From Rhizobium sp. (GTDB lineage Bacteria > Pseudomonadota > Alphaproteobacteria > Rhizobiales > Rhizobiaceae), in assembly GCA_028290545.1 (NCBI GenBank), contig JAQGJP010000050.1, forward strand, positions 45,787-109,786: 64,000 bases of DNA, given 5' to 3'. How positions within the stretch are numbered: the first letter of the stretch is position 1; every line of letters begins with the position of its first letter. This document shows positions 1-9,349 of this stretch, in pieces. Position numbers and translations under genes: made by a program. The notes beneath the pieces are model-generated. The model made no database searches and was not told the origin of the DNA. It saw only the letters and a program-made list of their open reading frames with translations.

Positions 1-446
1 GATCGGATTTCTTCGGGCGCTTGCGCGAAATCCTTTCGGACCGTGAAAACATCCGGATCGTTGGTGACCGCTTCGTCTTTCAGTCGGAAGTGTTGTTCCC
101 ATCCGGCGGCGCCGATCTCAATGATGCCGGCAAGAACGAAATGGCCAAGCTGGCGACGGCACTGTTGGACCTCGCCAGGGAAATTCCGCCCGAAATCAGC
201 TGGGTGCTGCGTGTCGATGGTCACACCGACAACGTGCAGCTTTCCGGCAACGGTCGATATGCCGACAACTGGGAACTTTCATCGGCCCGCGCGACGTCGG
301 TGGTCAAGTTCCTGATTTCGAAAGGCGTGCCGGCGAACCGCCTTGTGGCTGCAGGCTTTGGCGAGTTCCAGCCGATTGCCGAAGGCGACGGCGATGAAGC
401 ACGCAACCAGAACCGCCGCATAGAGTTGAAGCTGACCGAGAGGTAG
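1..446 (+). CDS. OmpA/MotB-family peptidoglycan-binding protein, 3' part only
   Basis: The reading frame is open from base 3, so the gene begins before the window and only its last ~147 codons are present. They form an OmpA-like C-terminal domain: a strand with FPSGGADLN, the core VDGHTDN, and the NWELSSARA, AAGFGE and NRRIELKL segments that build the diaminopimelate-binding pocket. The family anchors outer-membrane, Tol-Pal or stator proteins to peptidoglycan. The missing N-terminus would show whether this is a MotB-like stator with one membrane helix or a coiled-coil Pal/OmpA relative, so no symbol is given. It ends 9 bp from the stop of the convergent small gene at 456-629. Confidence 0.85.
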   Translation, partial: SDFFGRLREILSDRENIRIVGDRFVFQSEVLFPSGGADLNDAGKNEMAKLATALLDLAREIPPEISWVLRVDGHTDNVQLSGNGRYADNWELSSARATSVVKFLISKGVPANRLVAAGFGEFQPIAEGDGDEARNQNRRIELKLTER

Positions 447-455
447 GCACCGCGT

Positions 456-629
456 TCAATCGTGCATGACTGCCGCCACCAGGACCGCGGCAATCATGAC
501 GATGGCGATCTTCCAGAAATCCTTGCGTCTCTTGAGACCCGGCCAGCCGATCGGCTTGATGAGATGCAGCATCATCAGGATTATGGCCATAACCGGAATG
601 ATTTTCGTCAAATTCAAATCCTCGGGCAT
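456..629 (-). CDS. 57-aa small membrane protein
   Basis: Reading the minus strand from ATG at 629 gives 57 residues: MPEDLNLTKI, a hydrophobic helix (IPVMAIILMMLHLI), a short basic loop (KPIGWPGLKRRKDFWK), and a second hydrophobic helix (IAIVMIAAVLVAAVMHD). This looks like a two-helix inner-membrane protein with a positively charged central turn. I do not recognise a named family. The clean amphipathic layout, the good stop position and the convergent packing against the upstream gene argue that it is real. No strong ribosome binding site is visible before the ATG. It is short enough to be missed by ordinary length cut-offs. Confidence 0.6.
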   Translation of the reverse strand: MPEDLNLTKIIPVMAIILMMLHLIKPIGWPGLKRRKDFWKIAIVMIAAVLVAAVMHD

Positions 630-805
630 TTGCCATAGTATCGGCGTGATTATTCAATTAGTTGCGGTTCTCGCCGGTGGGGACCGAAGGGCCGCACCAA
701 AGCGAATCGGCCATCTCCGCCAAATCCATATCACGGTTTTACAAGCCGCCCGGCTATGCCATAGTGCATTGTCCGGTGCCGCCAATTTAGACGAAGAGAC
801 TGTCG

Positions 806-2131
806 ATGAAGCAAAACCTGATTTCCGTTTTGGCGCTCCTGACAGGAACCTTGTTTGTGTTTCTCGGCAACGGCTTGCACAGCCTGCTACTGCCGATGCG
901 CGGCACCGCTGAGGGCTATTCGGAGACGGTCCTCGGCTTCTTCGGCACATCCTGGGCGGCTGGTTTCGTGCTCGGCTGCATCTTCGCCCGGCGGCTGGTC
1001 AAGCGGATGGGCCATGTGCGGGCATTTTCCGGCTTCATCTCGCTGGTTGCCATCACCGCGCTGCTGACCGGGATTTTCATTCATCCGACCTTCTGGCTGC
1101 TGTCACGCGCCGTCACCGGTTTTGGCGCCGCCGCCGTCGCGATGATCATCGAGAGCTGGCTCAACGAGCGGGCCTCGAACGAGAGCCGCGGGATGATTTT
1201 CTCGCTCTATATCTCGATCACATTGCTTGGCATCGTCTGTGGTCAGATGGCGGTTGCCTTCATCGACATCCATACACCGATCCTGTTCATGGTGGCCGGG
1301 ATTGCCTATTGCATCGCCATGATGCCGACGCTGATTTCAACGGCGCAGGCGCCGAAGCCGCTCAACGAGATCAGTCTTGATCTGACGGCGCTGTACAAGA
1401 ATTCGCCGGTGTCGTTCCTCGGCATCCTGCTGGTCGGCATCGCCAATGGCGCCTGGGGTACGCTGGGCGCGGTGTTTGGCGCCAAGGCAGGGCTTTCGGC
1501 CGGCGATATCGCGCTGATGATGACGATCACCATTTTTGCGGGCGCGGCGATGCAGATCCCGGCGGGCCGTATGTCGGACCGCATGGACCGGCGCTACGTG
1601 CTGGCGATTCTCTCGGGCATCGCCTGGCTCGCCGGCATCCAGATGTTCCTGCTCGAGCCGATGAATGTGGTCACGGTGCTGATCCTGGTCGGCGTCTACG
1701 GCGCGACGGCCAATTCGCTCTATCCGATCGCCGTGGCGCATGCCAACGACTTCGCCAAGCCGTCAGAATTCATGAATGTCTCGGGCGGCCTGCTGCTGCT
1801 CTATGGCATTGGCACCGTCATCGGCCCGTCGGTCGGCGGGCCGATCATGCAGCAGTTCGGCCCCTATGCCCTGTTTGCCGTCACCGCCAGCGCGCATGCG
1901 CTGATCACCATCCACGCGATCGTCCGCTCGCGGCTGCGTGCGCCGATCCCGGTCGGCGAGCGCGACGCCTATTCCAGCGTATCGTCGGGAACCCAGACGA
2001 CGCCGGAATCGCTGGCGCTCAGCCCACGTTCGCAGCCCTTGCAGGCAAGGGAGGATGCCGGTAACGTTAGCCGTGACGACGCGGGTGCGGCGCCGTCGGC
2101 TGAAAAAGACGCAGGGGCGGCAGCGGCATGA
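806..2131 (+). CDS. MFS transporter (YcaD-like)
   Basis: 441 residues with about twelve hydrophobic segments, beginning with LISVLALLTGTLFVFLGNGL. The N-half carries the conserved loop-2 region (FARRLVKRMGH) and the C-half the equivalent RMSDRMDRRY. The pattern fits the proton-coupled YcaD/UMF2-type branch of the major facilitator superfamily, acting in the inner membrane; the substrate cannot be told. The last ~60 residues are a hydrophilic, Ala/Ser/Asp-rich tail beyond the membrane core, longer than usual. Its stop overlaps the next start by four bases (ATGA), so it is probably translationally coupled to the DUF1192 gene. Confidence 0.85.
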   Translation: MKQNLISVLALLTGTLFVFLGNGLHSLLLPMRGTAEGYSETVLGFFGTSWAAGFVLGCIFARRLVKRMGHVRAFSGFISLVAITALLTGIFIHPTFWLLSRAVTGFGAAAVAMIIESWLNERASNESRGMIFSLYISITLLGIVCGQMAVAFIDIHTPILFMVAGIAYCIAMMPTLISTAQAPKPLNEISLDLTALYKNSPVSFLGILLVGIANGAWGTLGAVFGAKAGLSAGDIALMMTITIFAGAAMQIPAGRMSDRMDRRYVLAILSGIAWLAGIQMFLLEPMNVVTVLILVGVYGATANSLYPIAVAHANDFAKPSEFMNVSGGLLLLYGIGTVIGPSVGGPIMQQFGPYALFAVTASAHALITIHAIVRSRLRAPIPVGERDAYSSVSSGTQTTPESLALSPRSQPLQAREDAGNVSRDDAGAAPSAEKDAGAAAA

Positions 2132-2319
2132 GCCTGTTCGACGAGGATAAGCCGGTCAAGAAGGTTAGCCACGAGATCGGCGCCGACATCTCGACACTCT
2201 CGGTCGATGAGCTCAGGGCACGGATCGGGCTGCTGAGCGACGAGATCGGCCGGTTGGAGGCCGAGATCACCGCCAAATCCTCGAGCCGCAATGTCGCGGA
2301 AAATCTTTTCAAGAAGTAA
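2128..2319 (+). CDS. DUF1192 family small protein
   Basis: 63 residues. The sequence fits DUF1192: an acidic start (MSLFDEDKP), then a conserved short amphipathic helix (LSVDELRARIGLLSDEIGRLEAEI), and a basic tail. The family is common in Alphaproteobacteria and has no established function; the helix has heptad character and could dimerise. The start codon overlaps the stop of the MFS gene as ATGA, so both are read from one message. Confidence 0.85.
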   Translation: MSLFDEDKPVKKVSHEIGADISTLSVDELRARIGLLSDEIGRLEAEITAKSSSRNVAENLFKK

Positions 2320-2351
2320 TCGGCGGTTGCGCATCGCGTGGGGTAGGCAAC

Positions 2352-3029
2352 TTGTTGGACAAGGGGATACTGCGCTACATATCTGCACGTCCCAGGCTGT
2401 TTATCGCGCTTGCGATCGGCATTGTCTTCTATTTCGTGTTCCCGCTTGCGCGTGACGCCTCGACGCGGTTGCTGATGGCATGGAATATCGCCGTCGGTTG
2501 CTTCCTCGTCATGGCTTTTATCGTGATGATCCGGTCCGACGACGAAGATATGCAGCGGCACGCCCAGAAGACCGACGAGGGGCGGTTTGCGGTGCTGCTG
2601 TCATCCATGGTTGCGGCCGCCGTCAGTCTTGCGGCCATCGTCATCGAGCTTTCCCGCATCAAGGACGCCAACAGCGCCGATTTCGCCTTCTATATCAGCC
2701 TGTCGGTCGCCACGATCTTCGTGTCCTGGTCGTTCATCCAGGTGATTTTCACCGAGCATTACGCGCATGAATATTACATGCAGACGGATGGCGGCAAGCG
2801 GATGCGAAACAAAGAGGGGTCAGGCCTGAGCTTTCCTGGCGAGCGTAAGCCGGACTATATCGATTTCCTCTATTTCACCGTGACGATCGGCGTCGCCAAC
2901 CAGACCGCCGACATCGCCATCCGATCGCGGCCGATGCGTGTCCTGGTGCTGGTGCACTCCGTGATCTCGTATTTCTTCAATGCGACGATTCTGGCGCTCA
3001 GCATCAATATCGTATCGAGCATTTTGTGA
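2352..3029 (+). CDS. DUF1345 family membrane protein
   Basis: 225 residues starting at TTG. Helices are visible near residues 15-35, 40-60, 80-100, 112-132, 170-185 and 198-222. The segment YFTVTIGVANQTADI lies before the last helix; DUF1345 proteins carry a related Thr-Ile-Gly motif resembling the pore signature of two-helix ion channels, but a channel function is inference only. The family is an uncharacterised integral-membrane group. It lies 32 bp after the DUF1192 gene in the same orientation and may belong to that transcript. An alternative start is possible because the TTG has only a weak upstream purine stretch. Confidence 0.8.
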   Translation: MLDKGILRYISARPRLFIALAIGIVFYFVFPLARDASTRLLMAWNIAVGCFLVMAFIVMIRSDDEDMQRHAQKTDEGRFAVLLSSMVAAAVSLAAIVIELSRIKDANSADFAFYISLSVATIFVSWSFIQVIFTEHYAHEYYMQTDGGKRMRNKEGSGLSFPGERKPDYIDFLYFTVTIGVANQTADIAIRSRPMRVLVLVHSVISYFFNATILALSINIVSSIL

Positions 3030-3137
3030 TCGGCTCACCTCGTTCGTCTATTCGAACTGCTGATGTCGCCGGCAACATTGCCCCTTTTGGAAAATCCGCC
3101 TAGTAAGCATCCGGGACAGATACAACAGGTGGGACGC

Positions 3138-3722
3138 ATGAAGTTCAAAGCGCTGAAAGCGCAGCTGCGCAAGGAAAGGCTTGCGGCTCGCGATGCGATC
3201 CCGGTCGGAGACAGAATCGAAAAGAGCCTGATCATGGCCGATCTGGCATCCGAGGTCATCGAATTCACGCCTGGCGAGATGATCTCGGGTTTCTTTCCGA
3301 TCCGCACTGAGGCTGATATCCGGCCGCTGATGCATCGGCTCAAGGGCCGTGGCGCCTGTCTCTGCCTGCCTGTTGTGCTTGACAAGGAAACCATCATCTT
3401 CCGCCAGATTTCCGATGGTATGCCGATGGTTGAAACCGGCTTCGGGACGGCTGGACCAGGCCCGAACGCCAATGTGGTGGACCCCGACCTGCTGCTTGTG
3501 CCGCTATCGGCCTTCGATGCCACAGGGCACCGGATCGGCTACGGCGCCGGTTACTATGATCGGGCGATCTCGCGTCTCAGCGCAAAAGGGATGGTGCCGC
3601 GGCTGATCGGCGTCGCTTTCGATTGCCAGCAGGTCGATGCTGTGCCATTCGAGCCGCATGATGTGCCGCTCGATGCCGTCCTGACCGAAAGCGGCCTGAA
3701 AGTGTTTGCGAAAGGGAATTGA
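3138..3722 (+). CDS. ygfA: 5-formyltetrahydrofolate cyclo-ligase
   Basis: 194 residues from the ATG in MKFKALKAQL; an upstream extension to 3063 is open but lacks family similarity. The enzyme converts 5-formyl-THF to 5,10-methenyl-THF using ATP, recycling folate in the cytoplasm. Visible hallmarks are the basic N-terminus (LRKERLAARD), the SGFFPIRTEADIRPLM substrate region, and the C-terminal signature DPDLLLVPLSAFD...GYGAGYYDRAIS with its glycine-rich phosphate loop. The stop is directly followed by the start of the YmdB-like gene with no spacer, indicating an operon. Confidence 0.92.
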   Translation: MKFKALKAQLRKERLAARDAIPVGDRIEKSLIMADLASEVIEFTPGEMISGFFPIRTEADIRPLMHRLKGRGACLCLPVVLDKETIIFRQISDGMPMVETGFGTAGPGPNANVVDPDLLLVPLSAFDATGHRIGYGAGYYDRAISRLSAKGMVPRLIGVAFDCQQVDAVPFEPHDVPLDAVLTESGLKVFAKGN

Positions 3723-4547
3723 ATGCGCCTTCTGTTTCTCGGCGATATGGTGGGCAAAACCGGGCGCCAGGCCGTGTGGGACCGCTTGCCCGGCCTGATT
3801 TCCGATCTCAAGCTCGATTTCGTCATCGTCAATGGCGAGAACGCGGCCGGCGGCTTCGGCATCACCGAAGATATCTTCAATTCGACGATTTCGGCCGGCG
3901 CCGATGTGGTCACCACCGGTAACCATGTCTGGGATCAGCGCGAGGCACTGGTATTCGCCGACCGGCACGACCAGTTCCTGCGACCGGCGAATTATCCGTC
4001 CGGCACGCCGGGCAAGGGGTCGGGCGTGTTCATGGCCAGGAACGGCGCACGCGTGCTGGTCGCCAATATCATGGGCCGGGTGTTCATGCATCCCGAACTC
4101 GACGATCCCTTCAAGTCGGCCGAGGGTATTCTCGGGGCCTGTCCGCTCGGCGAGCAGGCCGATGCGGTGATTTTCGATTTCCATGCGGAAGCGACCAGCG
4201 AGAAGCAGTGTTTCGGTCATTTCGTCGATGGCCGTGCCAGCTTCGTCGTCGGTACGCATACGCATGTGCCGACCGCCGACCACCAGATCCTCAATGGCGG
4301 CACGGCCTATATGTCGGATGCGGGCATGTGCGGCGATTACGATTCCTCGCTTGGCATGGAAAAGGAGGAGCCGCTGCAGCGTTTTCTCACCAAGGTACCA
4401 CGCGGCCGCTTCGAGGCGGCGGGTGGTCCGGCAACGATCTGCGGCGTCGGCGTCGAGATTTCCGACCGGACGGGACTGGCGGAAAACATAGCGCCGCTCA
4501 GGATCGGCCCGAGACTGAAGGAAACGCTTCCGGATTTCTGGGACTGA
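3723..4547 (+). CDS. YmdB-type metallophosphoesterase (TIGR00282 family)
   Basis: 274 residues, the usual size. Metal-binding motifs of the calcineurin-like fold are in order: FLGDMVG near residue 7, VNGENAAGG near 40, TTGNHVWD near 68, and GTHTHVPTAD near 178. YmdB homologues hydrolyse 2',3'- or 3',5'-cyclic nucleotides; the physiological role in rhizobia is unproven. The start codon abuts the ygfA stop, so the two genes are probably cotranscribed, a pairing frequent in Rhizobiales. Confidence 0.9.
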   Translation: MRLLFLGDMVGKTGRQAVWDRLPGLISDLKLDFVIVNGENAAGGFGITEDIFNSTISAGADVVTTGNHVWDQREALVFADRHDQFLRPANYPSGTPGKGSGVFMARNGARVLVANIMGRVFMHPELDDPFKSAEGILGACPLGEQADAVIFDFHAEATSEKQCFGHFVDGRASFVVGTHTHVPTADHQILNGGTAYMSDAGMCGDYDSSLGMEKEEPLQRFLTKVPRGRFEAAGGPATICGVGVEISDRTGLAENIAPLRIGPRLKETLPDFWD

Positions 4548-4568
4548 GTTTCCTTTGATATTGGCCCT

Positions 4569-4597
4569 CATGAAAGCAGCCTAGCGCTGCTTTCATG
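4569..4597 (+). terminator. Perfect 12-bp stem-loop after the ygfA-ymdB pair
   Basis: Left arm CATGAAAGCAGC, loop CTAGC, right arm GCTGCTTTCATG, 22 bases after the YmdB-like stop. There is no T-run on the plus strand, so it is either a weak or factor-assisted terminator or a 3'-end stabiliser. Confidence 0.55.
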
Positions 4598-4685
4598 TCA
4601 TCCGACCGCAACAACGCTTTGCCAAAGATCGCGCTGAACTTTCGGGCCTCACGGCCATTGTAGTTCTGGCAACCGGAGCGATTTG

Positions 4686-6413
4686 ATGAGCACGCAATTT
4701 TCAGCCCATATGATCAGCCTTCTCGATGATGTCGTCCTCCTCAACCGCGCCGTCTATGGCGGCCCCGATGCATTGCGGACGAAATTCCTGGATGACTATA
4801 ATGCGGCGCGTGACCCCGATAACGTGGGCAATCGCGACGCGTTGTTCGTCTACGATCGCTATGATGCTTATCTGAAGACATTCGATTTCAAAACGCTCTC
4901 GTCTGCCGAGCTTGGTTTCGACAGCAGCGTCGTCGGCGCTGACGAGGCAAGCGACGGGTTGGACCACAATTACACCTATGCCGGCGATCTTTTCCGCAAC
5001 AACTACTTGACCACCGACGCAGGCGAAGTCGCCTTTACAGGCGCCGGGGCTGTGGCGCTGGTATCTCTGAAGGAAACCGAGAAAGGCAATACGCTGCATC
5101 TGACCTTTCGCGGCACGGATGCCGACGGTCCGCTGGCCGATGGCGAGGCCGGTACTGCCAACGGCCAGATGCGCTATTACCAGCAGCTCACGGCGCTGAT
5201 CGAGCAGGTCCATGACTATGTCAGCGACAGCAGCAACGATGTGTCTGAGATTGTTGTCTCCGGTCATAGTCTGGGTGGCACCGTGGCCGACATGTTCGCG
5301 CTTTATGACGGTGCGCGGTTTGACGATATCGGCGGCGTCAAGCTGTCGGTCGTCGCACTCGCCTCTGCCGGCATCGCACCCGAACTGCTGACCCAAATGC
5401 CGGACTATGACAAGTCCATGGTCAATATCGGCCTGGGCGGCCTGGTCACGTTCAATACGCCGGACTGGTATTTCCAATACGATCAGGCAAACGATATCGT
5501 CCGCAATCCCGATCAATATGATTTCGCGGCGCATACGGCTGCAGATCCGACCCAGGCGCCAATCACGGCGCTTGCCGTCTCATTGTTGGAGGATCATATT
5601 CATTTCGAGGACAATCGCGTCCAGTTTGAGACGTCGATGATCGATCAATACGCGGTTTCCAAGAATCTCGAGACCAATTTTCTCGTCAATCACTATGCGG
5701 ATTTCTATGAGATGATCGGCACGGAATTCTCCAAGGCCTGGACGGAGGTCGGTGATATGACCTTCGACCATTTCATCGCGCTGTTCGGCACCAACGACCA
5801 GCTCGATGGCACGCCGGGCACCAACAATGTCAATGGCTGGGGTGTCTCGGTCGATGACAGCGCGGAATATCGCAATCGCAGCGGCGATCTCTTCCTTCTT
5901 GGATTCAGCGGCGAAGATGTGATCCGGACCGGCAAGGGCGCCGATTTCATCTCCGGCGGCGCCGGCGACGACAGGATTTATGCAAGTGCCAGAGGCGATT
6001 TGATCCTCGGGGATATCCGGGGAGAGAAGGGCAACGACGTGATCTTTGCGGGGCGCGGCGCGGACCAGCTTTTCGGCGGCATGGGTGCCGATGATCTCAA
6101 AGGCAATGCAGGCAAAGATATTCTGCATGGCGGCAGCGGCGCGGATATCCTTGGCGGTGGAGCCGATTCGGACAGGTTCGTCTTCAAGGCCAATGACGGC
6201 CGGGACACGATCACTGATTTCGATAGCGAAGGCAAAGACCATGACAGGATCGACCTGACAGGCCTGACGGGCATCAAAGATTGGGCCGATCTCCGGGATC
6301 ATCATCTGGCGCAGGATGGCACCAGCGTCATTCTCGACGCTGGCCACGGCGATATCCTGACGTTGGAGAACATCAAGATCGCTGAACTTCATCCCGATGA
6401 TTTCCTGATCTGA
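4686..6413 (+). CDS. RTX-repeat lipase (GHSLGG serine hydrolase)
   Basis: 575 residues from ATG at 4686; GGAG lies just upstream, and an in-frame TTG three bases earlier is less likely. Residues ~90-260 form an alpha/beta-hydrolase core: FRGTDADG (oxyanion side), and GHSLGG with the nucleophile Ser near 195. Residues ~415-510 hold glycine/aspartate nonapeptides (GGAGDDRIY, GRGADQLFG, GNAGKDILH, GGSGADILG), the calcium-binding RTX roll, followed by the DSDRFVFKANDGRDTITDF terminus typical of type I secretion substrates. There is no N-terminal signal peptide, which fits export through a T1SS. No exporter is adjacent; the nearest in the window is at 51996-55132. Confidence 0.88.
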   Translation: MSTQFSAHMISLLDDVVLLNRAVYGGPDALRTKFLDDYNAARDPDNVGNRDALFVYDRYDAYLKTFDFKTLSSAELGFDSSVVGADEASDGLDHNYTYAGDLFRNNYLTTDAGEVAFTGAGAVALVSLKETEKGNTLHLTFRGTDADGPLADGEAGTANGQMRYYQQLTALIEQVHDYVSDSSNDVSEIVVSGHSLGGTVADMFALYDGARFDDIGGVKLSVVALASAGIAPELLTQMPDYDKSMVNIGLGGLVTFNTPDWYFQYDQANDIVRNPDQYDFAAHTAADPTQAPITALAVSLLEDHIHFEDNRVQFETSMIDQYAVSKNLETNFLVNHYADFYEMIGTEFSKAWTEVGDMTFDHFIALFGTNDQLDGTPGTNNVNGWGVSVDDSAEYRNRSGDLFLLGFSGEDVIRTGKGADFISGGAGDDRIYASARGDLILGDIRGEKGNDVIFAGRGADQLFGGMGADDLKGNAGKDILHGGSGADILGGGADSDRFVFKANDGRDTITDFDSEGKDHDRIDLTGLTGIKDWADLRDHHLAQDGTSVILDAGHGDILTLENIKIAELHPDDFLI

Positions 6414-6525
6414 GATCGCTGGCGATAACAGCAAAGTGAGCGGCCGGCCGGATTTTCCGGCTGGACATGACATGCATCGTCTCGCAAGCTCTCGGGCTTG
6501 ACGGGACTGGATAAGGTGTCATGCG

Positions 6526-7368
6526 ATGCTGCGTTGGTTTCTTCCGCTGTTGGCCGGCTTGTTCGGGCTGATTTCCCCTGTTTCGGCGCAGGACAAGCCC
6601 ACCCATTACAGCCAGTGCCAGGCGATCGCTCAGGCAGTGCCCGGCGCGATGTTCGCACGGCTGGATACGGTCGATATCGGCCCGGTGCAATTGTTGAAAA
6701 CCGCCATGGCCGAGCAGGCGGTGAAGCTCACCTTCATCGGTCATTCGACATTCTATATCGAGACGCCCGGCGGCGTGACCATCGCCACCGACTATAACGG
6801 CTATGTCAGGCCACCCTTGACGCCGCGGGTCGCCACGATGAACCGGGCGCATACGACGCATTACACGCTGACGCCGGATCCCGGCATAGATTATGTCCTG
6901 CACGGCTGGAGCGATGATCCCGCTCAGAAAGCCCAGCATCATTTGGTCGTCGGCGATACGTTCATCCGCAATGTGACCTCCGACATTCGCGGCGGCTATA
7001 GCGGTTTTCAGAAAGACGGCAATTCGATCTTCATATTCGAAGTCGCGGGTCTCTGCATCGGTCATCTCGGCCACCTGCATCAGGAGCTTTCCGAGGGGCA
7101 GTACGCGGAAATCGGCAGGCTCGACGTGCTGATGGTGCCGGTTGATGGCGGGCTGACCATGGGGGCTGTCAGCATGAGCCGCGTGGTGCAGCGGCTGCGC
7201 GCCTCGCTGATCCTGCCAATGCACCGGCCGGGTCCGTCGGTCGCGCGGTTTCTGGCCATGTTCGGGCCGGATTACGATGTGAAGCTCGCATTGTCGAACA
7301 GTCTGGAAGTATCGCTGAAGACTTTACCGGACGGACCCGAAATCCTCCTCATGCAGGGGATGCAGTGA
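6526..7368 (+). CDS. Exported metallo-beta-lactamase-fold hydrolase
   Basis: 280 residues with a signal peptide (MLRWFLPLLAGLFGLISPVSAQ, cleavage after SAQ). The mature part has the UlaG-like MBL start FIGHSTFYIETPGG and IATDYNGY, later IGHLGHLHQELSEG, VPVDGG and LPMHRPGP. The usual HxHxDH cluster is absent. Instead the metal ligands seem dispersed (GHS, GHLH, MHRP), as in the periplasmic lactonase-like branch, so the enzyme may be divergent or single-metal. Substrate is unknown. It lies between an RTX lipase and yebC with a normal promoter-sized gap on both sides. Confidence 0.75.
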   Translation: MLRWFLPLLAGLFGLISPVSAQDKPTHYSQCQAIAQAVPGAMFARLDTVDIGPVQLLKTAMAEQAVKLTFIGHSTFYIETPGGVTIATDYNGYVRPPLTPRVATMNRAHTTHYTLTPDPGIDYVLHGWSDDPAQKAQHHLVVGDTFIRNVTSDIRGGYSGFQKDGNSIFIFEVAGLCIGHLGHLHQELSEGQYAEIGRLDVLMVPVDGGLTMGAVSMSRVVQRLRASLILPMHRPGPSVARFLAMFGPDYDVKLALSNSLEVSLKTLPDGPEILLMQGMQ

Positions 7369-7469
7369 AAACAGTGACATGATCAATGCGTGTCCCTCTT
7401 GAATGCCGCGTTTTCAGGCAATATAAGGCCGCATCTTAAAAAACTTGAACAATGCACTGCAGGGATGCC

Positions 7470-8216
7470 ATGGCCGGTCATTCACAATTCAAAAACATCA
7501 TGCACCGCAAGGGCAAGCAGGATTCGATTCGTTCGAAAATGTTCTCCAAGCTTGCGCGCGAAATCACCGTTGCTGCCAAGACCGGATTGCCCGACCCCGA
7601 CATGAATTCCGGGCTGCGGCTGGCGATCCAGAATGCCAAGGCGCAGTCGATGCCCAAGGACAATATCGACCGCGCGATCAAGAAAGCGTCGGGCGCCGAT
7701 GGCGAAAACTATGATCAGGTCCGCTACGAGGGTTATGGCCCGGGCGGTATTGCCGTGATCGTCGAGGCGCTGACCGACAACCGCAACCGCACCGCATCCA
7801 ATGTGCGCGCCATCTTTACCAAGGCCGGCGGACAACTCGGTGAAACCGGCTCCGTATCGTTCTCCTTCGATCACGTTGGTGAAATCGTCTATCCGCTCAA
7901 GGCGGGCGACGGCGACAAGATAATGGAAGCGGCGATCGAAGCCGGCGCCGATGACGTCGTCACCGACGAGGACGGCCATTTCATCTATTGCGGCTTCGAG
8001 GCGATGAACGAAGTCTCCAAAGCGCTCGAAGGCATGCTCGGGCAGGCCGAAACGGTCAAGGCGATCTGGCGGCCGCAGAATTCCGTGCCGGTCGACGAGG
8101 AGCGCGCACAGTCGTTGATGAAGATGACGGATTCGCTCGAGGACGATGACGACGTCCAGAATGTCTATACCAACATGGACATTCCGGAAGACGTGATGGC
8201 CAAGCTTTCGGCTTGA
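7470..8216 (+). CDS. yebC: YebC/PmpR family regulatory protein
   Basis: 248 residues starting at [15 protein letters not shown], the conserved N-terminus of the family; six upstream codons are open but not conserved. All three family regions are present: the basic [17 protein letters not shown], the [15 protein letters not shown] helix, and the [19 protein letters not shown] core. Members bind DNA as regulators, and more recent work places them as translation factors for polyproline stretches. Length is as expected. A strong terminator follows 20 bp after the stop. In many Rhizobiales yebC lies near ruvC, as it does here (3.7 kb upstream, separated by two minus-strand genes). Confidence 0.95.
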   Translation: MAGHSQFKNIMHRKGKQDSIRSKMFSKLAREITVAAKTGLPDPDMNSGLRLAIQNAKAQSMPKDNIDRAIKKASGADGENYDQVRYEGYGPGGIAVIVEALTDNRNRTASNVRAIFTKAGGQLGETGSVSFSFDHVGEIVYPLKAGDGDKIMEAAIEAGADDVVTDEDGHFIYCGFEAMNEVSKALEGMLGQAETVKAIWRPQNSVPVDEERAQSLMKMTDSLEDDDDVQNVYTNMDIPEDVMAKLSA

Positions 8217-8238
8217 TCATCGAGACAGAGTTTTGAAG

Positions 8239-8266
8239 GCCCGGGCGTAGCAACCCGGGCTTTTTT
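8239..8266 (+). terminator. Rho-independent terminator of yebC
   Basis: Stem GCCCGGG (8239-8245) / CCCGGGC (8254-8260) with an 8-nt loop, followed by six T. The T-run touches the stop codon of the convergent gene at 8266. Confidence 0.9.
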
Positions 8267-9267
8267 CATGCCGCCTTCTGCATGACGTCGCCAAGGCCGG
8301 CGAAATATTCGATCGAGCGCAACCGTGCACCGAAATCGTGGATCGGCGTGGAAATGATCAGTTCGTCGGCGCCGGTGTCCGTCAGGAATTTCGTGAGTTT
8401 CGCCTCGGCGGTTGCCGGCGAGCCGACCACCGCCAGCCGCAGCGAATGATCGACGCCGAAGCGTTCCTGTTCACTCCAGAAGCCATCCATGCTTTTTAAC
8501 GGCTTGGGGAAGGGGCCGCGGACATTGCGCCTGAGATTGACGAATTGCTGTTGCGACGAGGTGAAGTGGTAAGCCGCTTCCTCATCGGTCGGCGCAATCG
8601 CGCCCATGATGCCAACCATCGCATAGGGTTGATCGAGCTGCGCCGAGGGCTGGAACCGTTCGCGGTAGATTTCCAGCGCGCCGAACAGATCATCGGGCGC
8701 GAAATGCGACGCGAACGCATAGGGCAGGCCGAGCATTCCGGCGAGATGGGCGCTGTAATGGCTCGAACCGAGAATCCACAACGGCACATTGGTGCCATAG
8801 CCGGGCACGGCAAGAATCTGCGTTTCCGGAGTCGGTGGCGCGAAATAGGCCTGCAATTCAATCACATCGTTCGGATAGCCCTGCGCGCCGGCTTCGAGGT
8901 CGCGGCGCAATGCGCGGGCCGTGCGCATGTCTGTGCCGGGCGCGCGGCCAAGGCCGAGATCGACCCGGCCGGGAAACAGCGACGCGAGCGTGCCGAACTG
9001 TTCGGCGATTACCAGCGGCGAATGATTGGGAAGCATGATGCCACCGGAACCGACCCGGATTCTCGAGGTCGCAGCGCCGACATGGCCGATCAGCACCGCA
9101 GTCGCCGCACTCGCCACCGCCGGCATGCCATGGTGTTCGGCCAGCCAGAACCTGTTGTAACCGAGCTCCTCGGCCCGCTTGGCCATCTGGCGGGTGTTCT
9201 CGAAGGATTCGGGAATGGTGCTGCCTTCCGATACGGTCGAAAGGTCGAGAATGGAAAACGGTATCAT
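8266..9267 (-). CDS. LLM-class flavin-dependent oxidoreductase
   Basis: 333 residues of the bacterial luciferase-like monooxygenase family (YhbW/MsnO8 type): [13 protein letters not shown] at the N-terminus, [18 protein letters not shown] with the conserved His pair near 44-45, [17 protein letters not shown], and [22 protein letters not shown] residues near 97-110. These enzymes use FMNH2 from a separate reductase and O2; the substrate is not predictable. The gene stands alone, convergent with yebC. Confidence 0.88.
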   Translation of the reverse strand: MIPFSILDLSTVSEGSTIPESFENTRQMAKRAEELGYNRFWLAEHHGMPAVASAATAVLIGHVGAATSRIRVGSGGIMLPNHSPLVIAEQFGTLASLFPGRVDLGLGRAPGTDMRTARALRRDLEAGAQGYPNDVIELQAYFAPPTPETQILAVPGYGTNVPLWILGSSHYSAHLAGMLGLPYAFASHFAPDDLFGALEIYRERFQPSAQLDQPYAMVGIMGAIAPTDEEAAYHFTSSQQQFVNLRRNVRGPFPKPLKSMDGFWSEQERFGVDHSLRLAVVGSPATAEAKLTKFLTDTGADELIISTPIHDFGARLRSIEYFAGLGDVMQKAA

Positions 9268-9349
9268 GAAATATCCTGGCTGCTACTAACGCAATTTCTT
9301 TGCAATTAGGAACTCGCGAGGATCAAATCAAGGAAAGTGGCGGCTGAAA

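Noticed and set aside
3030..3137. 6S RNA gene upstream of ygfA
   Set aside because: In many Alphaproteobacteria 6S RNA lies between zapA and ygfA. Here the gap is only 108 bp, the upstream gene is DUF1345 rather than zapA, and I cannot see the closed-bubble structure. Not supported.
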